Below, piece by piece: positions 37,052 to 45,224 of a stretch of DNA of 64,000 nt (positions are counted from its first letter, which is position 1; each line of letters begins with the position of its first letter). Position numbers and translations under genes: made by a program. Source of the DNA: Thermocoleostomius sinensis A174 (GTDB lineage: Bacteria; Cyanobacteriota; Cyanobacteriia; Elainellales; Elainellaceae); assembly GCF_026802175.1 (NCBI RefSeq), contig NZ_CP113797.1:186001-250000 (forward strand), read 5' to 3'. Below the pieces are notes generated by a model. That model did not search any database. It was not told the DNA's origin and saw only the letters and a program-made list of their open reading frames with translations.

Positions 37052-37471
37052 AGCTACTCAGCCAGTGGGAGCCATCCCAGTACCAGGTCAGGCGATCGAA
37101 CGGGTCCAGCCATCGTCTATGGAGATAGGGGTTGTTGGGACGATCGGCGCTTTCTATGCGGTAATGTAGCGGACCTGATGCCGTTTATCTAACAGCAATG
37201 CCTCAATAGTTTTGACTATCTGTTCTTTGAGTTCCTCAATGTTGATAAAGCTTCTTTTTATCATGTCTGGATTAATTCAGAATCTAATCGCATTCATTAC
37301 CCGTGTTGCTTCCGCAGAAGAGTAACAGTTTACAATCACTTTTGAATTATCTTTTAAAGTGAAAATGTTTTCCCATACCCTTTACGATAGCTTGGCAACA
37401 TAGGCTTTATGCCTGCATTACCTTTTGTTCTAAGGAGGGTGAGAGATTGGAATCGGGAAAGGGAGTAGTTA

Positions 37472-37712
37472 CCCATCCGATCGCGGGCGTCGGGATGGGG
37501 TGGGAATCGGGGCAGGGCTATCGGGTGTCGCTGGGTTCAGCGTTAATCCGGGTGATTGAAAGGTGGGTTCCCGCCGGGCACAGTCACCCCTAGCAGGGTG
37601 CTAGGAGCCGAGTTGGAAATGGCTAGCCGAGTTGAGCTAGTGCTAGGAATTGCGTAGGTAGGCATTAGGCCGCTTTAAAGTCCTGCGGGATGGACGCGTC
37701 GCTAAGCGGGAC
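37472..37712 (+). ncRNA. Candidate structured non-coding RNA or hairpin-rich element
   Basis: In 240 bases the following stems can form in succession: CCCATCC with GGATGGG (37472-37499, extended by GA/TC with a bulge); CGCTG-GGTT-CAGCG (37529-37542); GGGTGATTG with CAGTCACCC (37550-37589, one G-U) enclosing GGTGG-GTTC-CCGCC; CCTAGC-AGGGT-GCTAGG (37589-37605, competing at its first base); and GTCCTGC with GCGGGAC (37680-37712). The region is markedly GC-richer than its flanks and has no long frame. No conserved cores of RNase P, SRP, tmRNA or known riboswitches are seen. The strand is arbitrary since stems form on either. Confidence 0.4.
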
Positions 37713-37749
37713 AACGTGATTCCACAACTTGCTGGTGTATTGGAAATTG

Positions 37750-37775
37750 GAGTTAATTTTCAGAGTTAATTTTCA
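37750..37775. repeat. 13-bp exact tandem duplication
   Basis: GAGTTAATTTTCA at 37750-37762 is repeated exactly at 37763-37775 in non-coding DNA upstream of cca. Confidence 0.9.
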
Positions 37776-38113
37776 TGCTGAAGACTTTATCGCCCACCGA
37801 AATGGGGCAGTCAGCCGATGGGCCTTCTTTTGTGGCTCGCAGGCAGTGAGGGCAAGAAATGTTTCACCTTCTGGGAGAACAAGCACAACCAAACCTGCGG
37901 CCGCAGCGTCAGCGAGTTTATCTGCACGAGCGGTGGCCGCAGTGAAAACCTTACTATAAGATCATAGGAAATTTGCAAGGTTATACTTGCAGCTTTCTCT
38001 TTCAGTTGTTGCTCAGGTCTTTATAATTTCCTGTACCTGAGTTTTGCCAAAACACGAATGGGCGGATGAGGAATGTTGCAAAATGAAGTAATTTGCAGTA
38101 GCCGCCCTGGTCA

Positions 38114-38141
38114 TATTGTTCAAGACCTATTGTTCAAGACC
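38114..38141. repeat. 14-bp exact tandem duplication
   Basis: TATTGTTCAAGACC at 38114-38127 is repeated exactly at 38128-38141, about 90 bases before the cca start. Confidence 0.9.
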
Positions 38142-38227
38142 TAACTCTCACGACCTATTCTCTAGCCACTGGACCTACGTCGTTGTTGGATATCACTTCT
38201 CTGTTGCCGTCTACTCAGTTACGGGAG

Positions 38228-39490
38228 ATGCCCGCTTCGGTTCTATCACCGCATACTTGGCCGATCGATTTAGCCTTGTTGCCACCAGCTACCTACCTTG
38301 TGGGAGGAAGCGTGCGCGATGCGTTACTTGGACGACAGGCGGAATATTTAGATTTAGATTTTGTGCTGCCTGACAATGCAGTTCAAACGGCTAAGGCAAT
38401 CGCCCACTACTATGGGGCAGGGTTTGTGCTGTTGGATGCAGAACGACAAATTGCCAGGGTGGTGTTTGAAAAGGCAACCGTCGATTTTGCGCAACAGGTG
38501 GGGGATAGCTTAGAAGAAGATTTGGAACGGCGAGATTTTACCGTCAATGCGATTGCCTACAGTCCCCACAGTCAGGAGATTCTTGATCCCTTGCAGGGAT
38601 ATCAAGATTTGCAACAGGGCTGGCTGCGGATGATTGCGATCGAAAACCTGAAAGAAGATCCACTACGGCTACTGCGGGCCTATCGTCAAGCCGCTCAGCT
38701 TGGATTTGTGGTAGAACCCAACACACAACGAATAATTCAGCAACTTGCTGGGTTGCTGCAATTTATTGCAGCTGAACGAGTTCAGGCCGAGCTTGGCTAT
38801 TTGTTAAGTGCTGCCAAAGGCACGCCCTTTTTGCAACGAGCTTGGTACGATGGGCTGTTGGCACACTGGTTGCCCCATGCCAGCACTGCTAGCCTGGTTA
38901 CTATTGAACAAATCGATCGAGCCGCAGTAGTCTTAGAACAAGACTGGCCAAGCCTAGAATTGTCGGGCTGGATTCGCGATCAACAGCGAGTGTCTGGAAC
39001 AGGCCGCAGTTGGCTGAAGCTAGCAAAGTTGACGGCCTTGGTGTCGCCCGATCTACCCGTTGCCGAACGAGAGTTGTGGCGTTTAAAGTATAGTCGGGCA
39101 GAAATTCAGTCGGTTTTGATGGTGCTTAAAGCTTGGCCGCAGGTGCAAGCAACTCGGTTAGCTGCGCTGTCGTTAAAAGAGCAGTACACGCTATTTCGTG
39201 CGGTTGGGGTCGCCTTTCCTGCTTTAGCGGTACTAGCGGTGGCATCGGGTACAACGATCGAAGCGATCGCGCCTCTGATCCAACGGTTTCTTACACCAGA
39301 TGATCCCGTAGCCCATCCAACCTTGCCTGTCACTGGGCGAGATCTGATGTCGGCGTTACAGCTACCTCCTGGACCACAAATTGGTCAGCTTTTAGAAGCC
39401 ATCCAGCTTGCCAAAGTGGAAAACAAGCTGCAAACCCGTGAAGAAGCCCTACAATTTGCCCAGTCCATGTTGGAGTTCAAATCCGACTAA
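38228..39490 (+). CDS. cca: CCA-adding tRNA nucleotidyltransferase (class II)
   Basis: Adds or repairs the 3' CCA end of tRNAs. The start is the ATG at 38228, preceded by CGGGAG; TTGs at 38183 and 38186 would add 15 residues. The 420-residue protein shows the nucleotidyltransferase signature YLVGGSVRDALLGR with catalytic DLD (YLDLDFVLP), RRDFTVNAIAYS and EDPLRLLRAYRQAAQLGF (the nucleotide-template motif region), then a helical C-terminal body. Some cyanobacteria divide CC- and A-adding between two enzymes; this cannot be decided by eye. Confidence 0.93.
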   Translation: MPASVLSPHTWPIDLALLPPATYLVGGSVRDALLGRQAEYLDLDFVLPDNAVQTAKAIAHYYGAGFVLLDAERQIARVVFEKATVDFAQQVGDSLEEDLERRDFTVNAIAYSPHSQEILDPLQGYQDLQQGWLRMIAIENLKEDPLRLLRAYRQAAQLGFVVEPNTQRIIQQLAGLLQFIAAERVQAELGYLLSAAKGTPFLQRAWYDGLLAHWLPHASTASLVTIEQIDRAAVVLEQDWPSLELSGWIRDQQRVSGTGRSWLKLAKLTALVSPDLPVAERELWRLKYSRAEIQSVLMVLKAWPQVQATRLAALSLKEQYTLFRAVGVAFPALAVLAVASGTTIEAIAPLIQRFLTPDDPVAHPTLPVTGRDLMSALQLPPGPQIGQLLEAIQLAKVENKLQTREEALQFAQSMLEFKSD

Positions 39491-39629
39491 AAATTTTGGT
39501 AGAATGAGAATTCTGTGGAAATGACGCAACGGAGTTAGATTCAGTTTACATCGTTCTGCTCCAGCCATTTGTCCACCAGTTTCGCCCAACTAATGAACTA
39601 TTTAGCCCACTCGCATAAAGAGGTTTAGA

Positions 39630-39818
39630 ATGGCTAAACGCCGCAACCTAAAAAAAGAAAAAGCACTCCGTAACTTAGCGTATGCCCGCAAGTTTCGCAA
39701 ACGCACGAACACGGGACGAGGTATGAGAAGGGGACGCCCCGGTGGCGGTAATGCTGCCCAGGATATGGATGATATGGAGCAAGACACCACGCAAGATAGC
39801 ACTGGAGCGGCCGAGTAA
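39630..39818 (+). CDS. Small basic conserved cyanobacterial protein
   Basis: Protein of 62 residues. The N-terminal half is strongly basic (MAKRRNLKKEKALRNLAYA, then RKFRKRTNTGRGMRRGR), and the C-terminal half is acidic/Gln-rich (DMDDMEQDTTQD). The basic N terminus is a pattern recurring in small cyanobacterial proteins of unknown role, and suggests nucleic acid or ribosome binding. ATG start at 39630, 139 bases after cca, and followed by a strong terminator, so it may form a unit with cca. Confidence 0.75.
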   Translation: MAKRRNLKKEKALRNLAYARKFRKRTNTGRGMRRGRPGGGNAAQDMDDMEQDTTQDSTGAAE

Positions 39819-39968
39819 GTTTGCTGGGTTGCTAAAACTAAGCCTGGTCTGACCATTTTTGTGACCATAGTTTAACCGTTAAATTAGTAGACGGTTAGGC
39901 TGAAGATTTTGGATGCATCACGGCATCACATTTAAACCCATGGTGGAGATGTTGATAGAAACCGTAAG

Positions 39969-39992
39969 AGGGGGCGTAATGCCCCTTTTTTT
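39969..39992 (+). terminator. Rho-independent terminator
   Basis: GGGGC-GTAAT-GCCCC stem followed by seven T residues. It lies downstream of the small basic protein gene and ends that transcription unit before the convergent gene at 40022. Confidence 0.85.
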
Positions 39993-40021
39993 GTTTGGCG
40001 TTTTGTTCGCCATTTTGCGTT

Positions 40022-41140
40022 CTACGGATTGGAAAACGTATTGATGGCTCCACCACCCATCGATCGACCCGGAACGGCACGAGGAATTGAAAACGGCAGC
40101 GATGCCTCGGACGGCACAGCGTTTAAGCCAGGTTGGGCTGGTTGTACAGCAGACGGACGATCTTCGTGGCTCTGCCTATTGATCGATCCGAACCCGATGG
40201 GCGTTCTCAAAGCAGGGGGCAAGGTATAGCCTGTAGTTCCAGGGGCAGGAGACGTTTGCGGCAGAAATTGCGGATAGGGTTGGGTTTGTAGCGACGCAGG
40301 CTGACCTGGCAAGGGCTGAGGTTGCACTGCATTGGTAGACTGTGGCCAGGAAAGCGGCGCTGTAGCGGGTGCAGTTCGATCGCCTGTGGTGGATGTCGTT
40401 GATGTGGTGGATGTCGTTGAATTGACACGTTGGCTGGGAGAGGCAGACAATTGAGCCGCATCATCGACAGCATTGTTTTCTTGAGCGTCAGCTAACTTGT
40501 GGCGCTCGATTGCTGCTTGCAACGAATTGAAGCTAGACGCGGACGCAGTGGGTCGATTGAATGTGACAATGCTCCCTATCACAGCACTTTGGGATGGTTC
40601 CACCCGTTTAGCCACATCAGCAGACAATCCAGTTGAGCGCAGTGCTTCTGAGAAAGACGGATCGTTCCATTGGGGTATGACCAACTCGGTCTCGGAAGAA
40701 ACTAGACGGCTATGAACCGAAGTTGAAGCAAACAGAGGATTGAGCAACAGCGCTTCTAAATCGGCGGGTGCGTCTAGCCAGGTCAGGTTATCCTTCAACA
40801 GATCGGTCTCGGTCTTCCGCAGATTTGCTATTGGAGACTCTGCATCAGCTAGTGCAGCGATGTCTTCAACGGTTAAATCATCGACAGACGAATAGGGATC
40901 AAGTGGGGTCAATACTGATTCAGCGTCGGATTCAAGCAGATCGGTAGCAATTGGGGTGGCGATCGGGCGATCGGTTCGGTGATTAGTTGCAAACTGCTGC
41001 GACTCAGACCAATATTCAGCTAGCAGTACCACTGCTGCCATGAAGAGAGAACCAGAGATCCAGACTGTGGGACGCTTAAGAATGGTAAAGCGTGCTTTCA
41101 AATACCGCACCGAGGCCGGTAACAGCTTGACACTGGGCAT
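40022..41140 (-). CDS. Single-TM Ser/Thr/Pro/Gln-rich protein of the Lpt operon, unknown
   Basis: Protein of 372 residues from the ATG at 41140, which has a strong AGGAGGG Shine-Dalgarno 5 bases upstream; the longer frame to 41284 overlaps lptF/G and is rejected. The N terminus is basic (VRYLKARFTILKRPTVWI) with one membrane helix (about 32-48, ISGSLFMAAVVLLAEYW). The rest is probably extracytoplasmic: an acidic part (LTVEDIAALADAES) and a long low-complexity region with STTSTTSTT repeats and Pro/Gln-rich stretches. It lies 80 bases behind lptF/G in the same direction. Family not recognised; the context suggests an envelope role. Confidence 0.8.
   Translation of the reverse strand: MPSVKLLPASVRYLKARFTILKRPTVWISGSLFMAAVVLLAEYWSESQQFATNHRTDRPIATPIATDLLESDAESVLTPLDPYSSVDDLTVEDIAALADAESPIANLRKTETDLLKDNLTWLDAPADLEALLLNPLFASTSVHSRLVSSETELVIPQWNDPSFSEALRSTGLSADVAKRVEPSQSAVIGSIVTFNRPTASASSFNSLQAAIERHKLADAQENNAVDDAAQLSASPSQRVNSTTSTTSTTSTTGDRTAPATAPLSWPQSTNAVQPQPLPGQPASLQTQPYPQFLPQTSPAPGTTGYTLPPALRTPIGFGSINRQSHEDRPSAVQPAQPGLNAVPSEASLPFSIPRAVPGRSMGGGAINTFSNP
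40386..40421. repeat. 18-bp tandem duplication in coding sequence
   Basis: GTGGTGGATGTCGTTGAT is repeated with a single difference at the last base. It is in frame and encodes the STTSTTSTT stretch of the 372-residue protein. Confidence 0.85.
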
Positions 41141-41220
41141 AAAGCCCTCCTGAAGCATTAAAATTAAGACAAAATAAGACTGTATCAATTCTAACAATAG
41201 AAATGATTGAGCGAGAACAT

Positions 41221-42402
41221 TCACTGAGAGGATTTGATCAGCAACCATATCGCAATAATTAACCCAAAAATATTGGGCAACCATCCTCCTAACACAGGGG
41301 GAATATAGCCAACTTGGGCAAATGCTCCGCTGAGAATGGTTAATAGATAATAGCCAAACACCATCAGTAAACTAATAGCAAACCCCGTAGCCCGCCCAGT
41401 GCGATTCAGTCGTGTACCCAAAGCGGCCCCCACTAACCCAAAGGAGATGCAGACAAACGGTAGAGCCAACTTCTGCTGAATTCGTACTCGTAGCTTTTGA
41501 ATTTTGCTTTCACTACCGCTTTGCCGGAGTGTTTCTAAATAATCTAGCGATTCAGCGATATTCATCTCATCGTAGTCACGTTTGCGAGAGGCCAGATCTA
41601 GAGGAGCGCGAGGCAATTGCAATTGTTGCTGTTCAAAGGTAACGATGTTGCGAAAGCTACCATCAGCCGATACTACGTAGATCGTGCCATCAGAAAAATC
41701 CCAAGTTTTTTGATCGCTATTCCATTCTGCTGATCGAGCACTAACGATCTGATCGAGACCGTTTTGGGAAAAATCTAGAATGGTCAACCCTAACATTTGC
41801 TGCCCATTAAATTCTTTGGCATAGAATAGCCGTGATAAGACTTCTTCGCGATCGCCATCTTCATCTTCAACATTGCGAAATTCTTGATAGAGGATATTAC
41901 GCTCTTGAAATAATGGCTCATCGCTTTTTAGAGCCTCGGACAGGGTGGTAGTGGCTCGAAAGTTAGAGGCAGGAACGATCGACTCATTGAACACAAAGGT
42001 TAGCCCTGTCACCAACGTACATAACACCAAAGCCGGCAACACCATGCGATACACACTCACGCCACAGGACTTCAGGGCTGTCAACTCACTGTCACTCGAC
42101 AGGCGGCTGTAGGTCATGAGATTAGCCATCAGCGTCGAGGTAGGAAACGAGTAAACAATGAACTGGGGAAATTGCAGCAGCAGTACCTTAAAAGCGATCG
42201 AAAGCGGCAAGCCGGATTCCGTGACTCGGCGAATCAGTTCAAACAGGGCCCCTACGGACACCCCCAACGACGAGAAGGCTCCTACTCCAAACAAAAACGG
42301 CGCAATCAATTCTGTGGCGATGTAGCGATCCATGACAGAGAGTTTGAATGCCCCATCCCAGCGGAACGGCAGGCGAGGAAGCTTCGAGAAACCAGCGGAC
42401 AT
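41221..42402 (-). CDS. LptF/LptG family permease
   Basis: Membrane subunit of the ABC transporter that extracts lipopolysaccharide (or its cyanobacterial equivalent) from the inner membrane. It has 393 residues with N-terminal helices (SVMDRYIATELIAPFLFGVG, then SLGVSVGALFELI), a periplasmic jellyroll domain in the middle, and two to three C-terminal helices (IAIWLLIKSS end). Cyanobacteria usually have one such gene in place of separate lptF and lptG. An AAGGAGAT Shine-Dalgarno precedes the ATG. It is 12 bases behind lptB, so tightly coupled. Confidence 0.93.
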   Translation of the reverse strand: MSAGFSKLPRLPFRWDGAFKLSVMDRYIATELIAPFLFGVGAFSSLGVSVGALFELIRRVTESGLPLSIAFKVLLLQFPQFIVYSFPTSTLMANLMTYSRLSSDSELTALKSCGVSVYRMVLPALVLCTLVTGLTFVFNESIVPASNFRATTTLSEALKSDEPLFQERNILYQEFRNVEDEDGDREEVLSRLFYAKEFNGQQMLGLTILDFSQNGLDQIVSARSAEWNSDQKTWDFSDGTIYVVSADGSFRNIVTFEQQQLQLPRAPLDLASRKRDYDEMNIAESLDYLETLRQSGSESKIQKLRVRIQQKLALPFVCISFGLVGAALGTRLNRTGRATGFAISLLMVFGYYLLTILSGAFAQVGYIPPVLGGWLPNIFGLIIAIWLLIKSSQ

Positions 42403-42414
42403 AGATCTCCTTCA

Positions 42415-43158
42415 TCACAGTTGAAAGCTTTCACCAAGGTAATATTGTCGCACCAGCGGATTTTCATAGAGTTCATCCGAGCTACCGGCAGCCAAAATTT
42501 GACCATCTCGCATGATGTACGATCGATTAGTCGTGGCTAGGGTTTCTCGAACGTTGTGATCAGTGATAAGAATTCCCATCTGCCGACTGCGTAATCGCGA
42601 AATGATGTCTTGAATTTCAGCGACCGCAATGGGGTCAATGCCTGCAAAGGGTTCATCTAAAAACAAAAATTTGGGGCCATGCGGACCCGCTGCCAAGGCA
42701 CGGGCGATTTCTGTCCGACGGCGCTCTCCTCCCGATACGCGATTTGCCAGAGTTCTTGCTACTTTTTCTAACCGAAATTCTTTGAGCAAATAATGCAGCC
42801 GATCGTGATGTTCATCGGTTGGAATGCCCGTTTGTTGCAGCACAAGAAGAATATTGTCTTGAACGCTGAGGTGGCGAAACACGCTGGGTTCTTGTGCTAA
42901 ATAGCCAATTCCCAACCGAGCACGCTCGAACATCGGCAAACACGTGATATCTTGCTCATCAAGCCAGACCTTGCCTTGGTCAGGTTTTTCTAAACCTGTC
43001 GCAATGTAAAACGTTGTGGTTTTACCAGCACCATTAGGTCCCAATAGCCCCACTACTTCACCACGACAAACAGACAAGTAGACGCGATTGACTACGACGC
43101 GCCGACCATAAGCTTTGTGAACATTTTCTAGTACTATTTTCTCTAGCACTATTTTCAA
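42415..43158 (-). CDS. lptB: LPS export ABC transporter ATP-binding protein LptB
   Basis: ATPase driving LptF/G, about 247 residues. Walker A is GLLGPNGAGKTTTFY, then Q-loop GYLAQEPSVFRHL, signature RVSGGERRRTEIARAL, Walker B FLFLDEPFAGID and switch His ITDHNVRETL. The start is a problem. The first in-frame candidate is TTG at 43188, then TTG at 43158 (giving MKIVLE-KIVLE-NVHKAYG) and GTG at 43149. A 15-bp tandem duplication (43127-43156) has doubled the KIVLE segment; the ancestral start would be MKIVLENVHKAYG, which favours 43158. Confidence 0.93.
   Translation of the reverse strand: MKIVLEKIVLENVHKAYGRRVVVNRVYLSVCRGEVVGLLGPNGAGKTTTFYIATGLEKPDQGKVWLDEQDITCLPMFERARLGIGYLAQEPSVFRHLSVQDNILLVLQQTGIPTDEHHDRLHYLLKEFRLEKVARTLANRVSGGERRRTEIARALAAGPHGPKFLFLDEPFAGIDPIAVAEIQDIISRLRSRQMGILITDHNVRETLATTNRSYIMRDGQILAAGSSDELYENPLVRQYYLGESFQL
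43127..43156. repeat. 15-bp tandem duplication at the lptB start
   Basis: TCTAGTACTATTTTC (43127-43141) and TCTAGCACTATTTTC (43142-43156) differ at one base. On the minus strand this duplicates codons for KIVLE, in frame. Confidence 0.85.
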
Positions 43159-43275
43159 CGAGTTGCTCTCAAGAACTGCCAGGATCAAAGTTCAGGACTT
43201 GATTGTAGCAGAGAGCGCTACAAATCTTAGCAAAAGCGAAGTCCCCCGATCGCTATAGGATGGGAATTACCAAGT

Positions 43276-43848
43276 TTAAGGACTCAGAGGAGCTTTAAAC
43301 TCTGGCTTGGGATTAAACGGATTATCCTCAGTTACCGTTCCTGTGGTCGAACCAGTTGGTGAACCGTTTGATGAACCAACCGATGAACCAGTTGTGGTAG
43401 AAACGGTATTTGTATCTTGAATAAGATAGATGGATTCTACCTGTTGCCCACTGTCAGGAAGGGCTACAAATCGTCCTTCATCAACCAGATAGGTAATGAT
43501 CTCGCCGCGCAAACTATTTCCTGCTTGTAATACATAAACATCCCCAGTCAACACAATCCGGCGTTCGCGGCTGTAATACTGGGCTTGCACGGCTGTTGCT
43601 TGAATTTGGCGAGCCGGGTAATTGATTTGCACATTGCCACGGGCTGTAATCACACCTGTAATAGCGTTGGCTTCTTGGACATCAGCCCTTAAAGTCAACG
43701 CTTGACTACTGTTGGCAGTCTGTGCCTGAGCAGACTCAGGAAAGGTGACAGGAGTGAGGGTTACGCCCATCAATGTAGAAATTGATAAGAGCGCTAGCCC
43801 CAGCCACTGAAATTTGAACCAATACCACGATCGAGAGACGGACACCAT
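43276..43848 (-). CDS. lptA: LptA/OstA-like periplasmic protein
   Basis: Predicted periplasmic bridge component for LPS transport, 190 residues from the ATG at 43848. Signal peptide core WLGLALLSISTLMGVTL with cleavage near AQA-QT. The OstA/LptA-N domain follows (LTLRADVQEANAITGVITARG, NVQINYPARQIQATAVQAQY, RRIVLTGDVYVLQ). A C-terminal Gly/Ser/Thr-rich repeat region (TTGSSVGSSNGSPTGSTTGT) is probably disordered. It is the first gene of the lptA-lptB-lptF/G-372-residue-protein operon, 117 bases before lptB. Confidence 0.88.
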   Translation of the reverse strand: MVSVSRSWYWFKFQWLGLALLSISTLMGVTLTPVTFPESAQAQTANSSQALTLRADVQEANAITGVITARGNVQINYPARQIQATAVQAQYYSRERRIVLTGDVYVLQAGNSLRGEIITYLVDEGRFVALPDSGQQVESIYLIQDTNTVSTTTGSSVGSSNGSPTGSTTGTVTEDNPFNPKPEFKAPLSP

Positions 43849-44279
43849 AGCACTAGAAAATAAGCGATGAATCAAAAATAACAACTGAACTAGTGAATAT
43901 TAGCAGTGATACCCTACTGTCTTGGCGATTATGTCTGGCCTGGTCTATCTAACTGTCTAGCTGTATGTTAGTTTACTTGGCTACCCCATCAGTATATTTA
44001 ATCAGTATATTTAAGTTAAGAAGCAAATCGCCGATTGAATGTTTCAACGGTGCTTTCACACTCGCTGGTTTGGCTTTACTGGTTTGACTTTATGACCTAA
44101 CCTGACGAGACCCTGTAAAGGGAATGTTCAACAAAGGGTCGTCTGAACGATCGTTAGAGGGTGTTTAACCTGCACTCTACCATCACTAATCATCCCTGCA
44201 ATCATCCAACCGGACAGAAATGATGAGCGTAACAAGACGGCAGCCGCATAGACTGGACGCAGTTTAAGCCAATCCTTGA
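43849..44279. other. Promoter region of the Lpt operon
   Basis: About 430 bases without a gene between DUF309 and lptA, both on the minus strand. It contains the exact tandem duplication at 43988-44013 and an imperfect inverted repeat (GACGAGACCCT with AGGGTCGTC, near 44105-44145). Confidence 0.5.
43988..44013. repeat. 13-bp exact tandem duplication
   Basis: ATCAGTATATTTA at 43988-44000 is repeated exactly at 44001-44013 in the spacer upstream of lptA. Confidence 0.9.
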
Positions 44280-44708
44280 TTAGCTGCATACCTTGGCAAT
44301 GACTGGTAATTGTAAAGGTAAAGTAAGGCGATCGGCATCAGCCGCTGAATGATTTGATTGCACCAATGCCGCCAACAGAGGAACTTGGTCTGGAGTAGCA
44401 TGCTGCAACACTACCAGTAAATTCACACATTGATTCACCAAGTCAGCCACATCAATCTCGGCAAAATCGGGTTGATAGCGCCGCAGCCGATTAATTCCCT
44501 CACCCAGCAAAATTGTAGCGCCGCGCAGATTTTGATTGCCTAGATGATAAAGTGCAACTGCAACTTGCAAAATTCCTTGATAAAAAGTTTTTTGCGGATC
44601 AGAAGCTTCAATCCAAATTGCCTCTAAGGTATCGTGACAGGCGTAGTATTCACCCTGGTTGAACTGCTCCACCCCTTGCCAAAACTCTGTCGCCACCGCT
44701 TCACTCAT
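44280..44708 (-). CDS. DUF309 family protein
   Basis: Helical protein of 142 residues with the DUF309 signature FNQGEYYACHDTLEAIWIEA, then FYQGILQVAVALYHL (GLIQ-like) and GNQNLRGATILLGEGINRLR. The conserved acidic/His residues in EYYACHDTLE might bind metal, but the family has no known activity. It is common in cyanobacteria, chloroplasts and Firmicutes. ATG start; the gene seems monocistronic. Confidence 0.92.
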   Translation of the reverse strand: MSEAVATEFWQGVEQFNQGEYYACHDTLEAIWIEASDPQKTFYQGILQVAVALYHLGNQNLRGATILLGEGINRLRRYQPDFAEIDVADLVNQCVNLLVVLQHATPDQVPLLAALVQSNHSAADADRLTLPLQLPVIAKVCS

Positions 44709-44765
44709 ATCCTGCTCCTGTGCAGCCTTACCTCACCCTAGCCTGAAACCATAGAACTCTACTAT

Positions 44766-44795
44766 TATTTCAATCTCAACTATTTCAATCTCAAC
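44766..44795. repeat. 15-bp exact tandem duplication
   Basis: TATTTCAATCTCAAC at 44766-44780 is repeated exactly at 44781-44795 in the spacer between the divergent DUF309 and DUF6825-like genes. Confidence 0.9.
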
Positions 44796-44893
44796 CCCCA
44801 ACCCTCGATGCCAAAATCCCTACCTTTCGATCCCTAGTCCTCAGAAGGGCAGTCAAGCTATAATCTTGGCGGAGCATAGGCACATACTAATTT

Positions 44894-45211
44894 ATGAGCA
44901 ACCCTTTGGTACATGCTTTTTTTGTGGGCAGAGCATTTGCAGAAGCAGTTGGAGAACAGGTTGAAAATGCCGTGACCAATGCTCTAAGCGAGCTTGGCAA
45001 ATTTGATGCAGAACAGCGAGAGCGCTTGCGTCAGTTTACAGAAGAGGTGCTGCAACGGGCATCCTATGCTGAGCAAATGACGATGCAGGGACGATCGTCT
45101 GGTTCTACCAACGCGGCCACTTCCACAGATTTACAGGCCATGATTGATGATTTGCGGGCAGAAACGGCTCAACTGCGAGCCGAACTACAGCGATATCGCA
45201 ATCGCTCTTGA
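44894..45211 (+). CDS. Conserved cyanobacterial/plastid protein (DUF6825-like)
   Basis: Protein of 105 residues. The N-terminal MSNPLVHAFFVGRAFAEAV-GEQVENA segment and the following LSELGKFDAEQRERLRQFTE helix match a family I know from cyanobacteria and plastids (annotated DUF6825). A Ser/Thr-rich linker separates a C-terminal coiled coil (MIDDLRAETAQLRAELQRY). Function unknown. It ends 13 bases before the ABC1 kinase start, so the two are probably co-translated. Confidence 0.78.
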   Translation: MSNPLVHAFFVGRAFAEAVGEQVENAVTNALSELGKFDAEQRERLRQFTEEVLQRASYAEQMTMQGRSSGSTNAATSTDLQAMIDDLRAETAQLRAELQRYRNRS

Positions 45212-45224
45212 TCACGTGCGCGGG

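Larger units (their letters stand above)
37265..38227. other. Large non-coding region between the frameshifted gene and cca
   Basis: About 960 bases with no credible gene. Its middle (37472-37712) is GC-rich and packed with hairpins. Two exact tandem duplications (37750-37775, 38114-38141) follow. Short frames such as 37729-37959 have no family features. Confidence 0.6.

Noticed and set aside
37154-37264. Short minus-strand frame (MIKRSFINIEELKEQIVKTI...), considered as the remnant of an IS630-type transposase end
   Set aside because: Only about 36 codons, with vague resemblance and no inverted ends or further transposase fragments nearby; too weak to call.
41141-41284. N-terminal extension of the 372-residue protein into lptF/G
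   Set aside because: It overlaps a conserved gene, whereas the internal ATG at 41140 has a strong Shine-Dalgarno sequence and a proper membrane-protein start.
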